From the NCBI GenBank assembly GCA_963773625.1, contig CAVZCJ010000016.1, forward strand, positions 310,001 to 374,000: a stretch of DNA of 64,000 bases, read 5' to 3'. Made by a program: the position numbers and the translations under genes. This DNA comes from DATARH01 sp963773625. GTDB taxonomy: Bacteria > Pseudomonadota > Alphaproteobacteria > ATCC43930 > CGMCC-115725. Under the pieces are notes generated by a model that saw only the letters and a program-made list of their open reading frames with translations, ran no database searches and was not told the origin of the DNA. How positions within the stretch are numbered: the first letter of the stretch is position 1; the number at the start of each line of letters is the position of its first letter. Positions 19,097 through 28,514 of this stretch are shown here, piece after piece.

Positions 19097-19761
19097 AAAT
19101 CGAGATCGGAATAATGTTTGGGCGGCGGCAGGCCCGGTACGTGGTCGGCGAGGATAGCGCGGAAGCTCGGCCGCGACTTGATCCGCGCATACCATTCGCG
19201 GGCCAGCTCGTGCTCCTCCCACGGCACGTCGCCGAGGTAGTCGAGCGTCGAGAGCTGCGCCGCCGCGGTAATGTCGGCGACCGAAAAATGGTCGCCGGCG
19301 AGCCAGCGCCGGCGGTCGACCAGATAGCCGATATAGTCGAGGTGATGCGGCAGATTGGCGTGGCCGGCGCGAATCGCCTGCGAGTTCGGCTGCCCCTCGC
19401 CGATGATCCGCTTCATCATCTTCTCGCCGACGAGGTTCTCGGTGACCTCGCGGTGCATTTTGAGGTCGAACCAGGCGACCAGCCGGCGCACCTCGGCGCG
19501 GTCGGCCGCGTTGATCCCGATGAGCATTTTCTCGCGGTAGACCTCATCCAGATACTCAACAATCGCATCGCAACCCGCGAGAACAGTGCTGTCTGGCTCG
19601 ATCAGCACCGGCACTTCCCCGGCGGGGTTCAGGGCCAGAAATTCCGGGCGGCGCTCCCACGGCTTTTCCGCCTTCATCGTGAAGTCGAGGTTCTTCTCGG
19701 CGAGCACGACGCGCGCCTTGCGCGCGAACGGCGACAACAGGGAGTGGTAGAGCACTCGCAT
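19093..19761 (-). CDS. fzlA: GST-fold protein, probable FzlA-type FtsZ-binding division protein
   Basis: 222 residues with a thioredoxin-like N-terminal domain (MRVLYHSLLSPFARKARVVL, NPAGEVPVLI) and an all-helical C-terminal domain. The extreme C-terminus, HYSDLDF, matches the conserved tail of alphaproteobacterial FzlA, a GST-like protein that binds FtsZ and regulates constriction; in Caulobacter the last residues include the functionally important D227. General GSTs lack this tail. If this assignment is wrong it is a plain GST. Transcribed toward a membrane-protein gene whose probable TTG overlaps this stop. Confidence 0.7.
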   Translation of the reverse strand: MRVLYHSLLSPFARKARVVLAEKNLDFTMKAEKPWERRPEFLALNPAGEVPVLIEPDSTVLAGCDAIVEYLDEVYREKMLIGINAADRAEVRRLVAWFDLKMHREVTENLVGEKMMKRIIGEGQPNSQAIRAGHANLPHHLDYIGYLVDRRRWLAGDHFSVADITAAAQLSTLDYLGDVPWEEHELAREWYARIKSRPSFRAILADHVPGLPPPKHYSDLDF

Positions 19762-19814
19762 GGCCGAATTGTACTCAGGTTTTGGCCGCTGTTGAGTCGG
19801 CTCTCGGGATGGCG

Positions 19815-20594
19815 CTAGGGCGGGTCGTCGCCAGGCTTGGCGCGCGGTCCCATGAACGAGGTGACGACCCCGTGCAGCGTGCGCAGTTCCTGCTCGGTGG
19901 GGTGCGCGCGCTGGAAGAAGTTGCGCAGGTTGCGGAAGAGGCTGGGGCGCTTGTCGGGGTGGCGGATAAACCCGCTATCGACCAGCGCCTCCTCGAAATG
20001 ATCGAAGAATCGGACCAGCTCTTCCTTGGTCGCCGGCCGGCTATGGCCGACATGCAGCGTCTCCGGAGCCGGGTCCTGGCTGGCGATGAACCACTCATAA
20101 CCGACGATCAGCACCGCCTGCGCCAGATTGAGCGACGAGAAGCCGGGGTTGAGCGGCACGTTGAGCACCGTGTCGGCAAGCGTGATGTCCTCGTTGACGA
20201 GCCCGGTGCGCTCCGGCCCGAACACCACGCCGCAGGGCTCGCCGATGGCGAGAAAGCCGCGGATTTCCTGCGCCCCGAGACGCGGGGTCACCGCGCGCTT
20301 CACCATGTAGCGGTCGCGCGCCGTCGAAGCGTAGACATGGCGCAGATCGGCGACCGCCGATCTGAGGTCGGGAAAGAGCCGCGCCTTGTCGAGTACGCTG
20401 TCGGCGCCGCTCGCCGCGTTGACCGCCTTGTCGTTGGGCCAGCCGTCGCGCGGCCGCACCAGGCGCAGATCGTCGAGCCCGCAATTGAGCATCGCCCGCG
20501 CCGCGGTGCCGATGTTCTCGCCGAGCTGCGGTGCGACCAGCACGATCGCCGGCCCGCCGCTCAAGGTCGCCTTTTTATGGTCGGTCCCGGCCAA
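19815..20594 (-). CDS. trmJ: tRNA (cytidine/uridine-32-2'-O)-methyltransferase TrmJ-like
   Basis: 259-residue SPOUT-class RNA methyltransferase. The N-terminus IVLVAPQLGENIGTAARAMLNCGLDDLRLV is the TrmJ/SpoU motif 1, followed by VVFGPERTGLVNEDI (motif 2) and LNPGFSSLNLAQAVLIVGYE (motif 3, knot). The C-terminal helical extension is as in TrmJ. The start is TTG 20594, the base next to a palindromic repeat element, so the native upstream region may have been altered. Downstream of cysS on the same strand. Confidence 0.88.
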   Translation of the reverse strand: MAGTDHKKATLSGGPAIVLVAPQLGENIGTAARAMLNCGLDDLRLVRPRDGWPNDKAVNAASGADSVLDKARLFPDLRSAVADLRHVYASTARDRYMVKRAVTPRLGAQEIRGFLAIGEPCGVVFGPERTGLVNEDITLADTVLNVPLNPGFSSLNLAQAVLIVGYEWFIASQDPAPETLHVGHSRPATKEELVRFFDHFEEALVDSGFIRHPDKRPSLFRNLRNFFQRAHPTEQELRTLHGVVTSFMGPRAKPGDDPP

Positions 20595-20728
20595 CCCTCA
20601 CCCGTCGCGCTTACGCGCGCCACCCTCTCCCGCTCGCGGGAGAGGGGATTGGGGTCACGCCGACATAACCCCTCTCCCGCACGCGGGAGAGGGAGGGACC
20701 CATCGCGGCAGTGATGGGAGGGTGAGGG
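20595..20728. repeat. Palindromic intergenic repeat, family A (copy 1)
   Basis: Fills the trmJ-cysS gap. Two copies of a near-perfect palindrome, CCCTCTCCCGC-NN-GCGGGAGAGGG, lie at 20623-20646 and 20670-20693. Outer arms CCCTCACCC (20595-20603) and GGGTGAGGG (20720-20728) enclose them. A related element occurs at 59037-59107. It resembles REP/BIME-like extragenic repeats. Confidence 0.85.
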
Positions 20729-20740
20729 GATGTCCGCACC

Positions 20741-22164
<1,424 letters not shown>

Positions 22165-22523
22165 AACGCCGCCTCGGTAGCAGATCGCGCCGGCCGGGTC
22201 ACGCTTCCAGGCAGTTAAGTCGGCTGCATTCCGGGAAAATTCTATCGCTCATACGGCGGGTCTTGAAAGAAACATATCATGAACATAAATGTGGGGTTTC
22301 GCTTGTCTCCTGCCGGATTTCGGGATGCCCAATTTCAATGTTGGCCTGATATGGCCTGCTGGCGCCTGTTCCCGGGATCACGATTGCATGAATATCAATC
22401 GCTTGGTCCTGATCTTTTTTCGTCCCGCGCGCGTACGCGTGAAGCAAAACGCCGCCCGGGCCCGGAGTGGCTGCCTCGAAGGACGCACTCGCTTCATTCC
22501 GGCGACTATGCGAGATAGGCGAG
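22165..22523. other. Intergenic region without a supported gene
   Basis: About 360 bp between divergent cysS and the LplT-like gene. The base composition is more AT-rich than its surroundings (22230-22420). Short open frames exist on both strands, but none has a ribosome site or family resemblance. It should contain both promoters; I see no clear repeat or RNA gene. Confidence 0.5.
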
Positions 22524-23855
22524 ATGGACGAGGCGAAGCTGGGTGGGAATCGAAGCGGGGCGGCGGCGCTGCTCGGATCGCGCCGGTTCGGGCCCTTGTT
22601 CGCGACGCAGTTTCTCTCCGCCTTCAACGACAACGCGCTGAAAAACGCGCTGGTGCTGATGCTGGCCTATCGGCCGGAGATGGCCGAGGGGATGTCGGCG
22701 GGCGTCCTGATCCCGCTCGCGGGCGGGCTCTTCATCCTGCCGTTCTTCCTATTGTCGGCGACTGCCGGAGAGCTCGCCGACGCGCTCGACAAGGCGCGGC
22801 TCATCCGCATCATCAAGTTCACCGAGATCGTGGTGATGCTGGTCGCCGCCCTCGGCGTGCTCTACGCCAGCCCGATGACGCTGCTGACGCTGCTCTTCGT
22901 GATGGGCATCGAGGCAACGTTCTTCGGCCCGCTCAAATATTCGATCCTGCCCGATCTGCTGGGTCTCAAGGACCTGCTGCTCGGCAACGCGCTGGTCGAG
23001 GCCGGGACGTTCCTCGCCATCCTCTTTGGCACCATCGCCGGGATGCTGATCGCCGGCCAGCACGGGGCGAAGGTCGTGGCGGCGCTGATCGTGTTGATCG
23101 CTCTTGCCGCCTATGCGTTCAGCCGCGCGATCCCGGCCACCGCGCCGGCGGCGGTGGGTGCGCGCATCTCCTTCAACTTCGTTGCCGCCACCGCGCATCT
23201 TATCGCCGACGCGCGGGCCGAGCGGGTGCGTTTCCGCTCGATCCTCGGCATCTCCTGGTTCTGGCTGGTTGGGGCGACCTATCTCTCGCAATTCCCCACC
23301 TACGTGCACGTCTACCTCAACAGCGAGGAGGTGGTGGTGACCCTGTTCCTCACCGTGTTTTCGGTTGGGGTCGGCTGCGGCTCGCTGCTCGGTAACCGCA
23401 TCCTCAAGGGCCGGATCAGCGCTCGAGTCGTGCCCTGGGCCGGGCTTGGCATCGCGCTGTTCTCGATCCTGCTATGGGCGGCGAGCCCGGGCGGCGGCCC
23501 TTACGCCGGCGCGCTCTCGACCGTGGGCGGTTTCCTCGGCCATCCGGCGAATTGGGTGATCCTTCTCGCCCTCTTCGGCATCGCCGCTTCCGGCGGCGTC
23601 TTCATCCTGCCGCTCTACGCGCTGTTGCAGACCGCCGGCGACGAGCACCGGCGCGCCCGCGCCATCGGCGCCAACAATGTCGTCAATGCCGCGGCGATGG
23701 TGCTGTCGGCGCTGGCGGTGATCGCCCTCGTCGCGGCCGGGGTCAGCGTGCCGCAGCTCTTCCTGCTGACCGGCATCCTGACCCTTGGCGTCGCCGCGGT
23801 GTTCTGGTGGCTGCGCGCCGGTTTAGTCCCAACGACGATCACGAGGCCCTGCTGA
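22524..23855 (+). CDS. MFS transporter, LplT-like (lysophospholipid flippase family)
   Basis: 443 residues with about 12 hydrophobic segments. The N-terminal motif FGPLFATQFLSAFNDNALKNAL is the hallmark of the LplT/Aas-MFS group, which moves lysophospholipids inward for re-acylation. FFGPLKYSILPDLL is a second signature. In many bacteria this domain is fused to or followed by an acyltransferase; here none is adjacent. ATG 22524 (MDEAKLGG) is preferred to longer in-frame starts that extend into a poorly conserved leader. Confidence 0.85.
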   Translation: MDEAKLGGNRSGAAALLGSRRFGPLFATQFLSAFNDNALKNALVLMLAYRPEMAEGMSAGVLIPLAGGLFILPFFLLSATAGELADALDKARLIRIIKFTEIVVMLVAALGVLYASPMTLLTLLFVMGIEATFFGPLKYSILPDLLGLKDLLLGNALVEAGTFLAILFGTIAGMLIAGQHGAKVVAALIVLIALAAYAFSRAIPATAPAAVGARISFNFVAATAHLIADARAERVRFRSILGISWFWLVGATYLSQFPTYVHVYLNSEEVVVTLFLTVFSVGVGCGSLLGNRILKGRISARVVPWAGLGIALFSILLWAASPGGGPYAGALSTVGGFLGHPANWVILLALFGIAASGGVFILPLYALLQTAGDEHRRARAIGANNVVNAAAMVLSALAVIALVAAGVSVPQLFLLTGILTLGVAAVFWWLRAGLVPTTITRPC

Positions 23856-23863
23856 GGCTCGCC

Positions 23864-24373
23864 ATGTGGATGCGCCAGCGCGGTCGCGAACGGCGGCAGC
23901 AATTGTGGTTCCGCGACGCAGCGGTGGCTGAGCGCCTCGACGGCGTCTTGTTCATTGGCCTCAAGGACTGGTACCCGCCGATTTACGATTGCGGCGCATG
24001 CGGTTTTGCGACCTGCGCGGAATTCATGGAGGCGACGCGTCAGCTGCGCGCCGATAGCGATGCCTTCGAATTCAAAGGGCCGCATTGCAACCTTCGCGAT
24101 GTCGATCTGGGGATCGCCGTCGGCTCCGCCGCGAAAGCCGCCAGCATCTACAACGTCGATACCCGCTGCCAGACGCGCATCGCCGTCGCTGCCCGCAAGC
24201 TCGGTCTGATCCAATCCGACATCGCCGTGGCGCTGTCGATGACGGTTACCCACAAGAACCCGGGCTTTGACGCGAACACGCCGGTAATCGATTTCGACGC
24301 GGCGGAGGCGATGTCTGGGTCGCCGACCGGGGTGCGCGGCTTTGCCAGCGCGAGTGAGGCGGCGGCCGAGTAA
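23864..24373 (+). CDS. DUF2148 ferredoxin-like domain protein
   Basis: 169 residues. The central motif DCGACGFATCAEF gives the C-x-x-C-G-x-x-x-C pattern of DUF2148, a small domain thought to bind an iron-sulfur cluster. LRDVDLGIAVGSAAKAA and the C-terminal VALSMTVTHKNPGFD also match the family, which usually ends PLS-x-T-x-KNPFFDR. It starts 8 bp after the LplT-like gene, so it is probably cotranscribed with it. Its TAA abuts the prfB stop on the other strand. Role unknown. Confidence 0.75.
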   Translation: MWMRQRGRERRQQLWFRDAAVAERLDGVLFIGLKDWYPPIYDCGACGFATCAEFMEATRQLRADSDAFEFKGPHCNLRDVDLGIAVGSAAKAASIYNVDTRCQTRIAVAARKLGLIQSDIAVALSMTVTHKNPGFDANTPVIDFDAAEAMSGSPTGVRGFASASEAAAE

Positions 24374-25505
24374 TTACGCCATTTTGATCGCGTCGGCGCC
24401 TTCGATGCGCTGGGCGAGCGCGGCCGACAAAAATCGGTCGATGTCCCCGTCGAGCACCGCCGGCGCATTGCCGATCTCGACACCCGTGCGCAGGTCCTTG
24501 ACCATCTGGTAGGGCTGCAGCACGTAGGACCGAATTTGGTGGCCCCAGCCAATATCGGTCTTGGTCGCGTTCATCGCGTCGGTCGCCGCCTCGCGCTTCT
24601 GCAGCTCCAACTCATAGAGCCTTGCGCGCAGCATCGCGAAGGCCTGCGCCCGGTTCTGGTGCTGCGAGCGCTCGCTCTGACAGGCGACGGCGACCGGCTC
24701 CGCGCCGGGTGGCTGATAAGTCAGGCGCACCGCGCTATCGGTTTTGTTGACATGCTGCCCGCCCGCGCCCGAGGAACGATAGGTGTCGACGCGCAGGTAC
24801 TTGTCCTCGATCTCGATCTCGATCTTGTCGTCGATCACCGGGTAGACCCAGGCCGAGGCGAAGCTGGTGTGCCGCCGCGCCGCCGAGTCGAAGGGCGAGA
24901 TGCGCACCAGACGGTGCACCCCACTCTCGGTCTTGAGCCAGCCATAGGCATTTGCGCCGTTGACCCTGACCGTCGCGGATTTGATGCCGGCGCCTTCGCC
25001 AGCGCTCTCCTCGACCCACTCGACCTTGTAGCCGTGCGCCTCGGCCCAGCGGACATACATGCGCAGCAGCATCTCGGCCCAATCCTGCGCCTCGGTGCCA
25101 CCGCTACCGGCATGAACTTCAAGGTAGCAATCGTTGGCGTCGGCTTCGCCGGAGAGCAGGCTTTCGAGCTCGCGCTGCGCCGCCTCGGCGCGGAGCTTTT
25201 CGAGCGTCGTCTCGGCTTCCCTAACGATGCCGTCGTCGCCTTCGGCCTCCGCCAACTCGATCAGCTCGACCGCGTCCTTGTAACCTTGCTCAATGCGGCG
25301 GTAGCCACCCACCAGGTTGTCGAGCCGGGTGCGCTCGCGCATCAACGCTTGCGCGGCTTCCGGATCGTCCCACAGCTTGGGGTCCTCGGCGCGGCGGTTC
25401 AGCTCCTCAAGCTTCGCGGTCGCGACATCCCAGTCAAAGATGCCTCCGCAACAGCGATAGCGATTTCTCGATGCCTTCGGCGAGGGCTTGGGTCTCGGCG
25501 CGCAT
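24374..25505 (-). CDS. prfB: Peptide chain release factor 2, expressed by programmed +1 frameshift
   Basis: RF2 recognises UGA and UAA stop codons. A 23-codon first frame from ATG 25505 (MRAETQALAEGIEKSLSLLR) ends in CTT TGA. A +1 shift there joins the main frame, giving about 376 residues. The main frame has GSGGTEAQDWAEMLLRMY (GGQ-domain start), SSGAGGQHVNKTDSAVRL with the catalytic GGQ, and the region KYLRVDTYRSSG. The tripeptide specificity loop cannot be assigned with certainty by eye. Downstream of mrcA on the same strand, a common alphaproteobacterial order. Confidence 0.96.
25433..25447 (-). promoter_or_regulatory. RF2 programmed frameshift signal
   Basis: On the coding strand GGAGG (25447-25443), CAT, CTT (25439-25437), TGA (25436-25434), C (25433). 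The internal Shine-Dalgarno is 3 bases from CTT TGA C, exactly as in E. coli prfB. When RF2 is scarce, slow termination at UGA allows slippage, giving autogenous control. Confidence 0.95.
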
Positions 25506-25525
25506 GGGTGTTTCCTTCGGCCTCT

Positions 25526-28027
25526 CTAGTATAATCCACCGGTTCCACGCATCGGTTCGCGTGGGTTATCCGATGCGGAATCAGCGTCTGTTTCTCCGGG
25601 CACCCCGCGCAACCCGAGGTCTGTGTCCTTGTCGGGCGCGGTACCGGGTTTGTAGGCAAAATAAACCGCCGGCTCGCCCGCTTGCGGTGGCTGCATCGTG
25701 TCAGGATTGACCCGGATCATTTGCAGGCCGGACGGAATGTGGAACTCCGTCGGGGGCGCGTCCTTGAGCACCGCGATCATGTAGTCGCGGAACACCGGGG
25801 CGGCAACCACCGCCGCCTGCTGTCCACGGCCAAGGCTGTCGTGATCGTCGTAGCCGACATACACGCCGGCGGCCAGGTTCGGCGTGAACCCGACAAACCA
25901 CGCGTCGCGCCAGTCGCTGGTGGTGCCGGTCTTGCCGGCGATCGGTTTGCCCACTGCCGCGACCTTGCTGCCGGTGCCGCGCTGCACGACGCCCTGCATC
26001 ATCTGGACGAGCTGATAGGTCGATTGCGGATCGGCGATTTGCTCGCGGTTGTCGGCTATCAACGGCGTCGCTTGGTTGTTCCATTCGACATTGTTGCAGT
26101 CTTTGCACGGTCGTTGGTCGGCGCGGAAGATCGTGACGCCGTTGCGGTCCTGCACGCTGTCAATCAGGGTCGGGATGAGGCGCTTACCGCCATCCACCAG
26201 CATCGCGTACGCCGCGGTGAGGCGCAGCGGCGTGGTTTCGCCGGCGCCCAGCGACATCGAATATTCGCGCGGCATGTGATCCATCACGCCGAAGCCCTCG
26301 ACGTTCTCGCCGACGGCATCCATACCGAGGATCGCGCCCAGGCGTGCGGCGACCGTGTTGAGCGAGTGCGCGAGGGCGACCGCGAGCGGGGTCGGCCCGC
26401 GAAAGCTGTCCAACTCGTAATTGCCCGGCGTCCACGGCGGCAGCCCTGGACCCTGACTCAGCGACAGCGGGCCGTCGAGCACGAGCGTCGAGGGGGTAAA
26501 CCCGTGTTCAAGCGCGGTAAGGTAGATGAATGGTTTGATCGCCGAGCCGGGCTGGCGCTTGGCCTGGGTGGCGCGGTTGAACTGGCTGATCTCGAAGCTG
26601 AAGCCGCCGCTCATCGCCAACACTCGGCCGGTATGCGGGTCAATCGTCACCAGCGCACCCGATACTTCCGGGATTTGGCAGAGATTGAATTGCGGTCCCT
26701 TGGGTGGCGGTGGCGCGACGACTTTCGCGCTGTGCACCGTCTTCGCGGGGGCAGGCGCGGCCTCTTGCAGCGGTTCGACCAGAATCACGTCGCCGGGTTT
26801 GACCACGTCCGCGGCGCTGCGAGGGAAAGCGCCGAGCGTTCCATCGTCGCGTAACGGCCGGGCCCACCGCATCTCCGCGAACGGAATATGCCCGGTTGAG
26901 CCATCCTTGAAGCCGATCGCGGCGCCATCGCTTTCAGTGCGCATCACCATGGCGAGCTGCCAGCCAACCGCAGCTGCGCCTGCCGGCAGCGGCTGCGCCG
27001 CCAAGGCGGCGGTCCAGTCGCCGTTGGGCTCGATGTGATTGATCGCGCCACGCCAGCCGCCATTTGCGCGGTCGTGGGCGATGAGCCCGTTGCGTAATGC
27101 CTTGTCGGCGGCGGCCTGGAGCGTCGGATCGAGGCTGGTACGCACGGTGAGGCCACCCTCGTAGACCATCTTTTCGCCAAACCGAGCGATAAGCTCACGC
27201 CGTACCTCTTCGGCGAAATAAGCGGCAGTGACGGTGTCAGTTGCTCTGCGGTGGTGCATTGTCACCGGGTCGGCTTTGGCGGCCGTGGCCTGCGCCGCGG
27301 TGATGTCGCCGTTCTCGAGCATGCGGTCGATGACCCAGTCGCGCCGTATCCGCGCTGCCTGCTGGTACTTCTCCGGGTTATAGTTGTTGGGTGCTTTGGG
27401 CAACCCGGCGAGGAAAGCGGCTTCGGCGAGCGTGAGCTCGTCGAGCGGCTTGCCGAAATAGGTAAGCGCAGCCGCCGCTACGCCATAGGCACCGCCGCCG
27501 AGATAAATTTCGTTGAGATAGAGCTCGAGAATGCGGTCCTTCGATAGCGCGTCGTCGATGCGGGAGGCGAGCAGCACCTCCTTAATTTTGCGCTCGATCG
27601 ACAATTCGTTGGTCAGCAGCATGTTTTTCGCAACCTGCTGCGTGATGGTCGAGGCGCCGACCGGACGACGGGTCGAATGCCAATGGCTGATATCGATCAC
27701 CGCCGCTCGTAGCATCGCGATTGGGTCAAATCCGTGATGCGAATAGAAGTTCTTGTCCTCCGCGGCCAGGAAGGCAGCGATGATTTCCTTGGGGATCGCG
27801 GTGATCGGCACGAACACACGCTTCTCGGTGGCGTATTCGGCCAGCAGCCGGCCGTCACCGGCGAGAATTCGCGTCGTGATCGGCGGCTGGTAGCGCGCGA
27901 GCTGCTGGTAGTCCGGCAGATCACGCCCGAAATACCAAATAGTCAGGCCAACGAACCCGCCGCCGAGGATCGCCACCAGCACGGCACACACGAACAGGAA
28001 GCGGACAAGCTTGATCAAGTTACGCAA
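25526..28027 (-). CDS. mrcA: Penicillin-binding protein 1A (bifunctional peptidoglycan synthase)
   Basis: 833-residue class A PBP that polymerises and cross-links peptidoglycan. A cytoplasmic start and one TM segment (about 9-32) are followed by the GT51 domain with AEDKNFYSHHGFDP (catalytic Glu) and STITQQVAKNMLLT. After a linker/OB-like region comes the transpeptidase: KRQPGSAIKPF (S-x-x-K near residue 495), the SLN motif in LAHSLNTVAAR, and KTGTTSDWRDAWFVG (KTGT near 700). The start is TTG 28027 with GGAG upstream. prfB follows after 20 bp. Confidence 0.95.
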   Translation of the reverse strand: MRNLIKLVRFLFVCAVLVAILGGGFVGLTIWYFGRDLPDYQQLARYQPPITTRILAGDGRLLAEYATEKRVFVPITAIPKEIIAAFLAAEDKNFYSHHGFDPIAMLRAAVIDISHWHSTRRPVGASTITQQVAKNMLLTNELSIERKIKEVLLASRIDDALSKDRILELYLNEIYLGGGAYGVAAAALTYFGKPLDELTLAEAAFLAGLPKAPNNYNPEKYQQAARIRRDWVIDRMLENGDITAAQATAAKADPVTMHHRRATDTVTAAYFAEEVRRELIARFGEKMVYEGGLTVRTSLDPTLQAAADKALRNGLIAHDRANGGWRGAINHIEPNGDWTAALAAQPLPAGAAAVGWQLAMVMRTESDGAAIGFKDGSTGHIPFAEMRWARPLRDDGTLGAFPRSAADVVKPGDVILVEPLQEAAPAPAKTVHSAKVVAPPPPKGPQFNLCQIPEVSGALVTIDPHTGRVLAMSGGFSFEISQFNRATQAKRQPGSAIKPFIYLTALEHGFTPSTLVLDGPLSLSQGPGLPPWTPGNYELDSFRGPTPLAVALAHSLNTVAARLGAILGMDAVGENVEGFGVMDHMPREYSMSLGAGETTPLRLTAAYAMLVDGGKRLIPTLIDSVQDRNGVTIFRADQRPCKDCNNVEWNNQATPLIADNREQIADPQSTYQLVQMMQGVVQRGTGSKVAAVGKPIAGKTGTTSDWRDAWFVGFTPNLAAGVYVGYDDHDSLGRGQQAAVVAAPVFRDYMIAVLKDAPPTEFHIPSGLQMIRVNPDTMQPPQAGEPAVYFAYKPGTAPDKDTDLGLRGVPGETDADSASDNPREPMRGTGGLY

Positions 28028-28514
28028 ACGCTGCGCGCTCCGTATGGCGGCGGCGATTCGGGGCTTGGGCCGCTGCGCTCGGTCGATGAGCGCGGCTCGC
28101 CCTTATGCGCCAAGCATCGGTTCTTTCCAAGTCCGATTTGGTTGTGCCATGGCCCTGGATCGGCAACTACCGATGACGAAAATGGTATGCCGAACCGCGG
28201 TTGCAACTGCTGCGGCAGACGAAATCATTGTCGTTGCGAGGCGCCGACGTTACATTTGATGTTGCGAATTTCGTCGACCGGGCCTCGTCGTCCGGCGGCG
28301 TTGGGAAGCTCGCTCGGCACCGTCGGCAAGCTGCTTGCCGCAGAAGCACCGGGCGATGCGAATTTACTTAACCCGAGACCGGGTACGAGCCTTCGAACCG
28401 CGACGCCCATGACAAATTTCCGCGACGCTCCGACGGGTACTTACGGTCTCCTTGAACAATGGACCGTGCCACGGCCCGCTTTTGCCGTGGCCACGCGTCC
28501 TGGAGTCTACCCGA
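28028..28514. other. Divergent regulatory region between mrcA and rne
   Basis: 487 bp without a supported gene. Candidate frames on both strands are short or antisense to neighbours. It must hold the mrcA and rne promoters, but I cannot fix a convincing -35/-10 pair. A large hairpin near the rne start is listed separately. In many alphaproteobacteria an N-acetylmuramoyl-L-alanine amidase gene stands next to mrcA; none is here. Confidence 0.55.
28461..28500 (+). promoter_or_regulatory. Stem-loop in the rne leader
   Basis: GGAC-GTG-CCACGGC (28461-28475) pairs with GCCGTGG-CAC-GTCC (28484-28500) with small bulges around an 8-base loop, giving about 14 pairs. It ends 14 bases before the rne ATG and has no U tract, so it is not a normal terminator. 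Its position suggests a role in RNase E autoregulation, by analogy with E. coli where hairpins in the rne leader are bound by the enzyme. Confidence 0.5.

Noticed and set aside
22277..22633. 118-codon minus-strand frame upstream of the LplT-like gene
   Set aside because: Overlaps the start of a well-supported gene, has no ribosome site and no recognisable family.
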